Source: Spizellomyces punctatus DAOM BR117
Taxonomy: Eukaryota; Chytridiomycota; Chytridiomycetes; Spizellomycetales; Spizellomycetaceae
DNA length: 20,879 nt
Assembly: GCF_000182565.1 (NCBI RefSeq)
Contig: NW_015971565.1
Coordinates: 1 to 20,879 of the forward strand
Direction: 5' to 3'
Part shown: one piece after another, positions 1-6,392 of the stretch
Position numbering within the stretch: the first letter of the stretch is position 1
How the letters are laid out: every line of letters starts with the position of its first letter
Program-made: the position numbers and the translations under genes
The notes under the pieces: model-generated
Databases searched by the model: none
What the model saw: only the letters and a program-made list of their open reading frames with translations
What the model was told of the DNA's origin: nothing

Positions 1-1295
1 ACCAGCTGGGAAGCGGTCGGAGGTCAAGAATCACACAGAAACATCACCATGTGAAGCCTGTGCCATTGGAAAGATCACCAGGCGTCCCTTTCCAAAGGGA
101 GAAGCAGCTAGAGCGGCTCTACTGCTGGGGGTGGTTCACAGTGATGTGTGTGGGCCCATGAAGACACCAAGCCATGGTGGGGCAAAGTACTTTGTCACAT
201 TCATTGATGACAAGTCAAGGATGACGGCAGTTTATCTTCTGAAGGAGAAGAGTGAGGTTCTCAGCAAATTCAAGGAGTTTGAGGCCTGGGCAACCAACTT
301 CACAGGACAGAAGATCAAAACTCTCAGATCAGACAATGGGGGAGAGTATGTGGGCGAAGAATTCAAGAAATTCTGCAAACAGAAGGGAATTCAGCAGCAA
401 TTCAGCACCCCCTACACACCAGAGCAGAATGGTGTTGCTGAGAGGATGAACAGGACGCTGGTGGAAATGGGAAGGTGCATGCTGCACCACAGTGGACTCA
501 GCTACAAGTTCTGGGGCGAGGCAATCATGACAGTGGTCTATCTCAGGAACAGGAGCCCCACTGCAGCACTTAGCAACCAATCAACACCATTTCAAGAGTT
601 TACAGGCGGTAAACCAGATCTCCAGCACCTCAGAGTGTTTGGCTGCATGGCCTACACTCATATTCCAAAGGAAAAGCGGTCAAAACTTGATGAGAAGGCC
701 AAGAAGGCAGTCATGGTCGGCTACAGCACTCAGAGTAAGGCCTACAGATTGTGGGTACCTGAAATGAACCAAGTTGTCATGTCAAGGGACGTCATCTTTG
801 ATGAAAACTTGATGTGGAGCACTCAGCAGCGACTGCAGAGTGTACCACAGCAAGACCAAGAGCTACAGATGCCTCTGGGAGGGGAGCCTTCGTTCTTGGA
901 CCAAGAAGGGCTAGGGATGGTTCAAGAGACTCAGACTCCAGACAACTCTTCAGCATCAGAAGATGATGGGGACGATGATGGGGTCGACTTCCAGGATGCT
1001 GAGGAAGTGCCAGAACTCAGCAGGAAGAGTGCCACCGGGAGAGTGGTGGATTGCAAAGCCAACTCAGTCAAACCTGGCTTTTGGGGAAGTTCCACAGGAA
1101 GAACCCAGCACTCTGGCTGAAGCTAGGACCAGACATGATGCCAAACAGTGGGAGGCAGCTGTCAAAGCAGAATATGACTCTCTGATGGAGAATCAGACAT
1201 GGGACTTAGTCAAACTACCACCAGGAAGATCCACAGTGGGCTGCAAGTGGGTTTTCAAGCTGAAACTCAAGTCAGATGGCTCTGTAGAGCGCTAG
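1..1295 (+). pseudogene. Copy A: partial, decayed copia pol (integrase to RT start)
   Basis: The window opens inside the GAG-pre-integrase region, where one T is missing near position 18 relative to copies B to F, shifting the frame. From 131 the integrase core reads openly, with D,D35E residues at D5, D68 and E104 counted from there. The acidic linker after integrase carries several indels: 3-nt and 15-nt losses near 900-937, a 12-bp tandem duplication at 962-985, a frameshifting 14-nt loss near 1033, and a 12-nt loss near 1083. The RT start (the GCKWVFKLKLKSDGSVER stretch) follows in a shifted frame. It then ends at a TAG created where a deletion of about 1.47 kb joins RT directly to the sequence before the 3' LTR. 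RT catalytic motifs and all of RNase H are gone, so this copy cannot encode a working polyprotein. Confidence 0.88.
962..985 (+). repeat. 12-bp imperfect tandem duplication in the acidic linker of copy A
   Basis: The segment GATGATGGGGAC at 962-973 is followed by GATGATGGGGTC at 974-985. All other copies have one unit. It adds four residues to the Asp/Glu-rich linker between integrase and RT and keeps the frame. Confidence 0.85.
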
Positions 1296-1315
1296 CTAAG
1301 TTACAATGTGGGGAA
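1296..1315 (+). promoter_or_regulatory. Polypurine tract before LTR1
   Basis: The short tract GGGGAA (1310-1315) lies immediately upstream of the LTR start, where plus-strand priming is expected in LTR retroelements. The same tract sits at the same place before LTR2 to LTR5. Here the rest of the normal 92-bp 3' untranslated segment is missing because of the copy A deletion. Confidence 0.65.
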
Positions 1316-1357
1316 TTGGACTTAGAGTAATCAGAATGATCACAGATGCGTGTGTGA

Positions 1358-1379
1358 ATGATTTAAAGGGGTAAATCAT
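1358..1379. repeat. 8-bp perfect inverted repeat in LTR U3
   Basis: ATGATTTA (1358-1365), a 6-nt spacer AAGGGG, then TAAATCAT (1372-1379). It lies upstream of the TATA box and recurs in LTR2, LTR3 and LTR4. LTR5 has one spacer substitution. It could be a binding site for a dimeric transcription factor, which is inference from position and symmetry only. Confidence 0.6.
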
Positions 1380-1459
1380 CATGTAAGCACTCTTAGAAGG
1401 TCTGGAAGGTTTGTGATGATCTAGATCTTCAGGTAATGTTTGCCAAGGCATGGCTGAAG

Positions 1460-1490
1460 CTGCTGAGCACTGCTGAGCATGGCTGAGCAT
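1460..1490 (+). repeat. GCTGAGCA short direct repeats in LTR U3
   Basis: Three tandem units of about 10 bp with the core GCTGAGCA lie upstream of the TATA box and are followed by two spaced copies of GCATGTAAACA-like sequence. LTR5 has a different arrangement (an extra CTGCTGAGCA unit and loss of about 20 bp downstream), so this tract is the unstable part of the LTR. Confidence 0.65.
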
Positions 1491-1558
1491 GTAAACAAGT
1501 GGGCTGAAGCATGTAAACAGTAAACAAAGGCGGAGGGAGGCTGGAGAATGTACTGGGT

Positions 1559-1566
1559 TATATAAA
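1559..1566 (+). promoter_or_regulatory. LTR1 TATA box
   Basis: TATATAAA within GGGTTATATAAAGGGG, about 157 bp before the LTR end. By usual Pol II spacing, transcription would start about 25-30 bp downstream, near 1590, inside the LTR as an LTR promoter requires. The start site itself is not visible in sequence. Confidence 0.65.
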
Positions 1567-1717
1567 GGGGACTTTTGAACGTCTCTGAATTAATACAAGC
1601 GTGTTATCCCACAAGTTACTGCACCCAGAAGTCTTACTAGCGGCCACAGGCATTACTAGGCCTTTCAGAAGTGATTTCTACATGGGAAATCAGTGTTCCA
1701 AGCGCTAAGTTTCAATA

Positions 1718-1731
1718 GGTTATGAGCCCTG
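1718..1731 (+). promoter_or_regulatory. Primer-binding site complementary to initiator tRNA-Met anticodon arm
   Basis: GGTTATGAGCCCTG begins 2-3 nt after the LTR end. Its reverse complement contains CTCATAA, a CAU-anticodon loop, flanked by GGG and CC, i.e. a tRNA-Met anticodon arm. Drosophila copia is known to prime from an initiator tRNA-Met fragment cut in the anticodon region and has a very similar PBS (GGTTATGGGCCC). The loop version here agrees, from memory, with yeast-type initiator tRNA-Met rather than the CCCATAA loop of animals and plants. An identical site follows LTR5. Confidence 0.75.
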
Positions 1732-1745
1732 ATAGCTATCACTGA
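1722..1745 (+). other. Short upstream ORF starting inside the PBS
   Basis: An ATG within the primer-binding site opens a 7-codon frame (MSPDSYH) ending at TGA 1743-1745, upstream of the Gag start. It is identical before copy F. It may be a by-product of the tRNA anticodon complement, since CAT in the loop gives ATG. If translated it could lower Gag initiation, but there is no evidence for translation. Confidence 0.4.
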
Positions 1746-1896
1746 TATTTTCCTGCTTCAAATCTCTTTTCTGACGGCCACACCATCTTCCTGACGGACC
1801 TATCTTCTTCCCAACCTCATATTTGGACCACCTACCATACCAGGACGATTTCACCTCTTCCCCAACAACAAATCCACTCACCAAATCAGCTCAGAC

Positions 1897-3336
1897 ATGT
1901 CAAACACGGACTTGGACACCAAAATCACAATGGAAAAGTTCAATGGCGTGAACTACCACCTCTGGAAGTTCAAAATGACGATGTTGCTGAAGGAAAAGGG
2001 GCTGTGGGGTGTGATTGAAGGAGATGAGAGCATGGAGGGAACCTCTGACAAGGATTGGAGGAGAAGGGATGAGCGGGCAATGGCAGTAATTGCTCTGTCA
2101 CTGAGTGATGCCCAACTCATGCATGTACAGACTGCTGTAACTGCAAAAGAGGCCTGGTTAAAGCTCAGTGACGTCCACCAAAGGAAGGGAATTGCCAGCA
2201 GGCTCTATCTAAGGAGGAAATTTCTCACTCTGAAGATGGAAGATGGCACTGGGGGCATGTTGGGACACATAAACATGGTCAGGAGAATGGCTCAGCAGTT
2301 GGAGGACATTGGGGCACCAGTCAGTGAAGAAGACCAAGTCATCACCCTACTCTACAGCCTACCAGAGAGTTATGAACAGCTGGTGGTGTCTTTGGAGGCC
2401 AGGAGTGATTCTCTGATGCTGGAATTCCTCACATCATGGCTTTTGCATGAAGAAACACGCAGGAAGGAAGCTGGGGGTGAAGGAGATAGCAAAGGGAAGG
2501 CCTTTTTCAGCAGGGATGGCGGGCAGAAGGTTGGCAAGCATGGTGGGACCAAGAAGATAGCAGGGAAGTGCTTCTATTGCAACAAGAAGGGTCACTTCAA
2601 GAAGGACTGCAGGAAGTTTCTGGCAGACACTAAACAACAAGCCAATCAAGCCAGCACCAGTCAGGCAACTCAGAATGAGTTCCTATTCTTTGCTCAGTCA
2701 GGAGATGACACCAAAACCTCTCAGGGAGCAGTCTGGTGGATTGTGGACTCGGGTGCCTCACAGCACATGTCACATAGGAAGGATTGGATGACCAATTACA
2801 CGGAGATGTCACCAATTCAAGTCCATCTGGCGGACAACAGAACAGTTCAGGCAATAGGGAAGGGCCAGATCACACTTGAGACAGGCAGAAACCGATTCTG
2901 TACCCTCAGAGACGTGTGGTTTGTTCCCAAGCTTGAAAAGAACTTGTTTTCAGTAAGAAGAGCCACTGAAAATGGTGCCAAAGTTGAGTTTGGCAGCAAG
3001 GGATGCTGTATCAAGACTTCAGACGGTCAGGAAGCAATCCAGGGAACTCTAGGCGGCGGTCTATACATGTTTCATGCAAGAGAACATGCAAACATAGCCT
3101 CTGGAATGAGTTTGGACCTCTGGCATCGCAGGTTAGGACACCTGAATGTCAACAGCATCAAAATCTTGGCTAGGAACCAGCTGGGAAGCGGTCTGGAGGT
3201 CAAGAATCACACAGAAACATCACCATGTGAAGCCTGTGCCATGGAAAGATCACCAGGCATCCCTTTCCAAAGGGAGAAGCAGCTAGAGCGGCTCTATTGC
3301 TGGGGGTGGTTCACAGTGATGTGTGTGGGCCCATGA
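1897..3336 (+). CDS. gag-pol: Copy B Gag-protease part of gag-pol, frameshifted
   Basis: Start ATG 1897 has G at -3 and is the first long-frame ATG after the leader; the equivalent ATG is used in E and F. The N-terminal 200 residues resemble copia-type Gag, with the FNGVNYHLWKFKM stretch near 15-27 and LLYSLPESYEQL near 151-162. A CCHC zinc knuckle (CX2CX4HX4C) lies at 225-238 and should bind RNA. The protease motif DSGA is at 284-287. The GAG-pre-integrase zinc finger begins with the H410/H415 pair, with C444 and C447. One T is missing at about 3241, just after C447, so the last 30 or so residues are out of frame and end at TGA 3336. The rest of pol continues in another frame from about 3297, so this piece would give Gag and protease without integrase or RT. 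Confidence 0.88.
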   Translation: MSNTDLDTKITMEKFNGVNYHLWKFKMTMLLKEKGLWGVIEGDESMEGTSDKDWRRRDERAMAVIALSLSDAQLMHVQTAVTAKEAWLKLSDVHQRKGIASRLYLRRKFLTLKMEDGTGGMLGHINMVRRMAQQLEDIGAPVSEEDQVITLLYSLPESYEQLVVSLEARSDSLMLEFLTSWLLHEETRRKEAGGEGDSKGKAFFSRDGGQKVGKHGGTKKIAGKCFYCNKKGHFKKDCRKFLADTKQQANQASTSQATQNEFLFFAQSGDDTKTSQGAVWWIVDSGASQHMSHRKDWMTNYTEMSPIQVHLADNRTVQAIGKGQITLETGRNRFCTLRDVWFVPKLEKNLFSVRRATENGAKVEFGSKGCCIKTSDGQEAIQGTLGGGLYMFHAREHANIASGMSLDLWHRRLGHLNVNSIKILARNQLGSGLEVKNHTETSPCEACAMERSPGIPFQREKQLERLYCWGWFTVMCVGP

Positions 3337-5900
3337 AGACACCAAGTCATGGTGGGGCAAAGTACTTTGTCACATTCATTGATGACAAGTCAAGGATGAC
3401 GGCAGTTTATCTTCTGAAGGAGAAGAGTGAGGTTCTCAGCAAATTCAAGGAGTTTGAGGCCTGGGCAACCAACTTCACGGGGCAGAAGATCAAAACTCTC
3501 AGATCAGACAATGGGGAAGAGTATGTGGGTGAAGAATTCAAGAAATTCTGCAAACAGAAGGGAATTCAGCAGCAATTCAGCACCCCCTACACACCAGAGC
3601 AGAATGGTGTTGCTGAGAGGATGAACAGGATGCTGGTGGAAATGGGAAGGTGCATGCTGCACCACAGTGAACTCAGCTACAAGTTCTGGGGCGAGGCAAT
3701 CATGACAGCGGTCTATCTCAGGAACAGGAGCCCCACTGCAGCACTCAGCAACCAATCAACACCATTTCAAGAGTTTACAGGCGGTAAACCAGATCTCCAG
3801 CACCTCAGAGTGTTTGGCTGCATGGCCTACACTCATATTCCAAAGGAAAAGCGGTCAAAACTTGATGAGAAGGCCAAGAAGGCAGTCATGGTCGGCTACA
3901 GCACTCAGAGTAAGGCCTACAGACTGTGGGTACCTGAAATGAACCAAGTTGTCATGTCAAGGGACGTCATCTTTGATGAAAACTTGATGTGGAGCACTCA
4001 GCAGCGACTGCAGAGTGTACCACAGCAAGACCAAGAGCTACAGATGCCTCTGGGAGGGGAGCCTTCGTTCTTGGACAACCAAGAAGGGCTAGGGACGGTT
4101 GAAGAGACTCAGAGACCATCCAGCATCACTCCAGACAACTCTTCAGCATCAGAAGATGATGGGGACGACTTCCAGGATGCTGAGGAAGTGCCAGAACTCA
4201 GCAGGAAGAGTGCCAGATTTCACAAACCACCGGGAGAGTGGTGGATTGCAAAGCCAACTCAGTCAAATCTGGCTTTTGCCTTCACCATTGGGGAAGTTCC
4301 ACAGGAAGAACCCAGCACTCTGGCCGAAGCTAGGACCAGACATGATGCCAAACAGTGGGAGGTAGCTGTCAAAGCAGAATATGACTCTCTGATGGAGAAT
4401 CAGACATGGGACTTAGTCAAACTACCACCAGGAAGATCCACAGTTGGCTGCAAGTGGGTTTTCAAGCTGAAACTCAAGTCAGATGGCTCTGTAGAGCGCT
4501 ACAAGGCCAGACTGGTAGCCAAAGGATACTCCCAAGTTGAAGGACTGGACTACAAGGAGACATTTGCCCCAGTAGTCAAGTTTGCAACCATCAGGATGGT
4601 CCTGACACTAGCAGCCATGAAGGACATGGAGATTCACCAAATGGATGTCAAAACAGCATTCTTGAATGGGACCATTGAGGAGGACATCTACATGGACCAA
4701 CCAGAAGGCTTCACCATGGCAAATGGGCTTGTCTGCAAGCTGAAGAAGAGTTTGTATGGGCTAAAGCAAGCTCCAAGAGCCTGGAACAAAGTCATTGATG
4801 GGCAACTCAAAGAACTTGGCTTTGAAAGGTGTGAATCAGACCACGGGCTGTACATCAACAAGAAGATGGGCATCCACCTTATCCTATATGTGGATGACCT
4901 TATTCTGGCATCAAAGGACGACCAGGAGTTGTTAAAACTCAAAGAAGAACTCAAGAAGCGGTTCAAGATGGCTGATATGGGCCAGTTAGAGCATTTTCTC
5001 GGCATTCAAGTGGTCAGGGACAGAGCCAACAGGTCAATCTGGCTCTCCCAACAGCGGTACCTCAGTCAAACATTGCAGAAATTCAATATGAGTAACAGCA
5101 AACCAGTTGCCACACCACTAGAGAATGGCCAGAAGCTCACCAAGGCCATGTCACCACAAACTGAGGCAGAACAGCAGGAAATGAATGGGGTTCCTTTCAG
5201 AAGTGCTGTTGGAAGTCTCATTTATGCAATGCTGGGCACCAGACCAGACATAGCAGCAGCAGTTGGATCAGTTAGTCAGTACCTTTCCAACCCCGGACAT
5301 CAGCACTGGATAGCAGTCAAACGGATCATGTGGTACCTGAATGGCACCACAGACCTAGGACTTCAACTGGGTGGCATTCAGAGCAAGTGGGAGCTATCTG
5401 CATACTCTGATGCAGATTGGGGCGGTGATTTGGACTTCAGGAAGTCTACCACTGGCTTCTTAGTCAAGATTGGTGGCAGCACAGTCAGCTGGCAAAGCAA
5501 GAGGCAACCCACAGTCGCTCTATCATCAACAGAGTCAGAGTACATGGCTCTTTGTCAAGCTACCAAGGAAGTTATCTGGTTCAGAACACTTCTAGGCGAG
5601 CTAGGACATCAGCAAAGTGTTCCTACAACATTGTATGGTGACAATCAGGGCGCCATAGCACTTGCCAACAACCCAACACATCATGCAAGGACCAAACACA
5701 TTGATGTGCGGCACCACTTCATCAGACAAGCAGTAGAAGACAAGAAAATCAGCCTCAAGTACTGTCAGACAGAAGAAATGACGGCTGACATTCTCACCAA
5801 GGCCTTACCCAAGACAAAGCACCTTAAACTTTGTGGTAAAATGGGTCTCTGTCGGAAATCAGATGATTCACTGAGTGGGAGTGTTGAGATTCAGGCTTAA
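3297..5900 (+). CDS. gag-pol: Copy B integrase-RT-RNase H part of gag-pol
   Basis: This is the continuation of copy B gag-pol after its 1-nt frameshift. It is not an independent gene; the first in-frame ATG is 3333, already inside integrase. Integrase D,D35E residues are D8, D71 and E107, counted from 3297. An acidic linker (EDDGDDFQDAEE) follows near residues 283-294. The RT N-terminus is at about 370, RT aspartate D450 is in the DVKTAFLNG motif, and YVDD is at 531-534. RNase H shows YSDADWGGD (D705), the STESEY glutamates and GDNQ (D782). The C-terminus ends KSDDSLSGSVEIQA. All catalytic residues are present, so apart from the frameshift copy B is the most complete unit here, with LTRs, TATA box and PBS. 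Confidence 0.9.
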   Translation: MLGVVHSDVCGPMKTPSHGGAKYFVTFIDDKSRMTAVYLLKEKSEVLSKFKEFEAWATNFTGQKIKTLRSDNGEEYVGEEFKKFCKQKGIQQQFSTPYTPEQNGVAERMNRMLVEMGRCMLHHSELSYKFWGEAIMTAVYLRNRSPTAALSNQSTPFQEFTGGKPDLQHLRVFGCMAYTHIPKEKRSKLDEKAKKAVMVGYSTQSKAYRLWVPEMNQVVMSRDVIFDENLMWSTQQRLQSVPQQDQELQMPLGGEPSFLDNQEGLGTVEETQRPSSITPDNSSASEDDGDDFQDAEEVPELSRKSARFHKPPGEWWIAKPTQSNLAFAFTIGEVPQEEPSTLAEARTRHDAKQWEVAVKAEYDSLMENQTWDLVKLPPGRSTVGCKWVFKLKLKSDGSVERYKARLVAKGYSQVEGLDYKETFAPVVKFATIRMVLTLAAMKDMEIHQMDVKTAFLNGTIEEDIYMDQPEGFTMANGLVCKLKKSLYGLKQAPRAWNKVIDGQLKELGFERCESDHGLYINKKMGIHLILYVDDLILASKDDQELLKLKEELKKRFKMADMGQLEHFLGIQVVRDRANRSIWLSQQRYLSQTLQKFNMSNSKPVATPLENGQKLTKAMSPQTEAEQQEMNGVPFRSAVGSLIYAMLGTRPDIAAAVGSVSQYLSNPGHQHWIAVKRIMWYLNGTTDLGLQLGGIQSKWELSAYSDADWGGDLDFRKSTTGFLVKIGGSTVSWQSKRQPTVALSSTESEYMALCQATKEVIWFRTLLGELGHQQSVPTTLYGDNQGAIALANNPTHHARTKHIDVRHHFIRQAVEDKKISLKYCQTEEMTADILTKALPKTKHLKLCGKMGLCRKSDDSLSGSVEIQA

Positions 5901-5992
5901 ACCACGCTGTATGATCTATAAATCATGTGAGATCATGCTGGGATGTCATTAGACAGTTCACATCTGATTTGGCTAAGTTACAACATGGGGAA
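5901..5992 (+). promoter_or_regulatory. 3' untranslated segment and polypurine tract of copy B
   Basis: This 92-bp segment between the pol stop and LTR2 is the same length in copies B, C, D and E. It ends with the purine tract GGGGAA (5987-5992) directly against the LTR. It contains a small ATGAT/ATCAT inverted repeat just after the stop codon. Confidence 0.65.
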
Positions 5993-6392
5993 TTGGACTT
6001 AGAATAATCAGAATGATCACAGACGTGTGTGGGAATGATTTAAAGGGGTAAATCATCATGTAAGCACTCTTAGAAGGTCTGGAAGGTTTGTGATGATCTA
6101 GATCTTCAGGTAATGTTTGCCAAGGCATGGCTGAAGCTGCTGAGCACTGCTGAGCACGGCTGAGCATGTAAACAAGTGGGCTGAAGCATGTAAACAGTAA
6201 ACAAAGGTGGAGGGAGGCTGGAGAATGTACTGGGTTATATAAAGGGGACTTTTGAACATCTCTGGATTAATACAAGCGTGTTATCCCACAAGTTACTGCA
6301 CCCAGAAGTCTTACTAGCGGCCACAGGCATTACTAGGTCTTTCAGAAGTGATTTCTACACGGGAAATCAGTGTTCCAAGCGCTAAGTTTCAA
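5993..6392 (+). repeat. LTR2 (400 bp), shared by copies B and C
   Basis: It is full length, with the same ends as LTR1 and a TATA box at 6236-6243. It matches LTR3 in derived positions (GAACATCTCTGG, CTACACGGG, AAAGGTGGAGG), as expected if LTR2 and LTR3 were duplicated together with copies C and D. The ATG of the short frame found in LTR1 is ACG here. It is followed by only TAGG before the copy C deletion junction, so most of the PBS is missing. Confidence 0.9.
6236..6243 (+). promoter_or_regulatory. LTR2 TATA box
   Basis: TATATAAA at the same position within the LTR as in LTR1. It would drive copy C, whose transcript lacks a PBS and a Gag start. Confidence 0.6.

Larger units (their letters stand above)
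1316..1715 (+). repeat. LTR1 (400 bp), shared by copies A and B
   Basis: This 400-bp segment recurs between each pair of neighbouring copies. The ends form an imperfect inverted repeat: TTGGACTTAG at the start against CTAAGTTTCAA at the end, containing TG...CA one base in. Exact boundaries are uncertain by 1 to 3 nt because no target-site duplication is available. It contains a TATA box at 1559-1566, an 8-bp inverted repeat at 1358-1379, GATCTAGATC at 1418-1427, and GCTGAGCA-type repeats near 1460-1490. A short open frame (ATG 1682 to TAA 1708) lies in the probably transcribed 3' part. Confidence 0.9.
1716..1896 (+). promoter_or_regulatory. 5' leader of copy B (PBS to Gag start)
   Basis: This untranslated leader of about 180 bp lies between LTR1 and the Gag ATG. 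It begins with the primer-binding site, carries a tiny open frame at 1722-1745, then becomes pyrimidine-rich with a direct repeat of CTGACGG at 1771 and about 22 bp downstream. The same leader is present before copy F, only partly before E (from TGACGG onward), and absent from C and D. A packaging or dimerisation signal would be expected here, but I cannot identify one. Confidence 0.7.

Noticed and set aside
252-449. Overlapping same-strand frame of 65 codons inside integrase, repeated in every copy
   Set aside because: It is an alternate-frame shadow of the integrase core with no start context or family resemblance.
329-580. Recurring antisense open frames of 60-110 codons (also at 3504-3755, 4688-5005, 7378-7629, 8562-8879 and others)
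   Set aside because: They lie opposite conserved integrase, RT or protease codons and recur only because the element recurs. They have no recognisable domain and no promoter.
1316-1490. Antisense frame across the LTR (1296-1490 and equivalents near 5973, 9847, 13765, 18177) as an LTR-encoded gene
   Set aside because: It is short, its ends drift between copies, no domain is seen, and it crosses the expected promoter region.
1718-1731. Naming the host (fungus, oomycete or other) from the PBS
   Set aside because: One base in a tRNA loop, recalled from memory, is too little. The CpG pattern also argues against hosts lacking cytosine methylation, so the two hints do not settle it.
1897-5900. Programmed -1 or +1 frameshift between gag and pol in copy B
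   Set aside because: Copy E has gag and pol in one frame, and the copy B shift is a missing base in the pre-integrase region without a slippery site or pseudoknot.
5901-5960. Intrinsic terminator-like hairpins after the pol stop
   Set aside because: The weak ATGAT/ATCAT pairing has no T run and such terminators are not relevant to Pol II transcription.
6370-6372. GTG in LTR2 (and 10244 in LTR3) as the true start of a pol gene
   Set aside because: GTG initiation is not expected for a eukaryotic nuclear gene, and the first nine codons are LTR sequence opened by a deletion.
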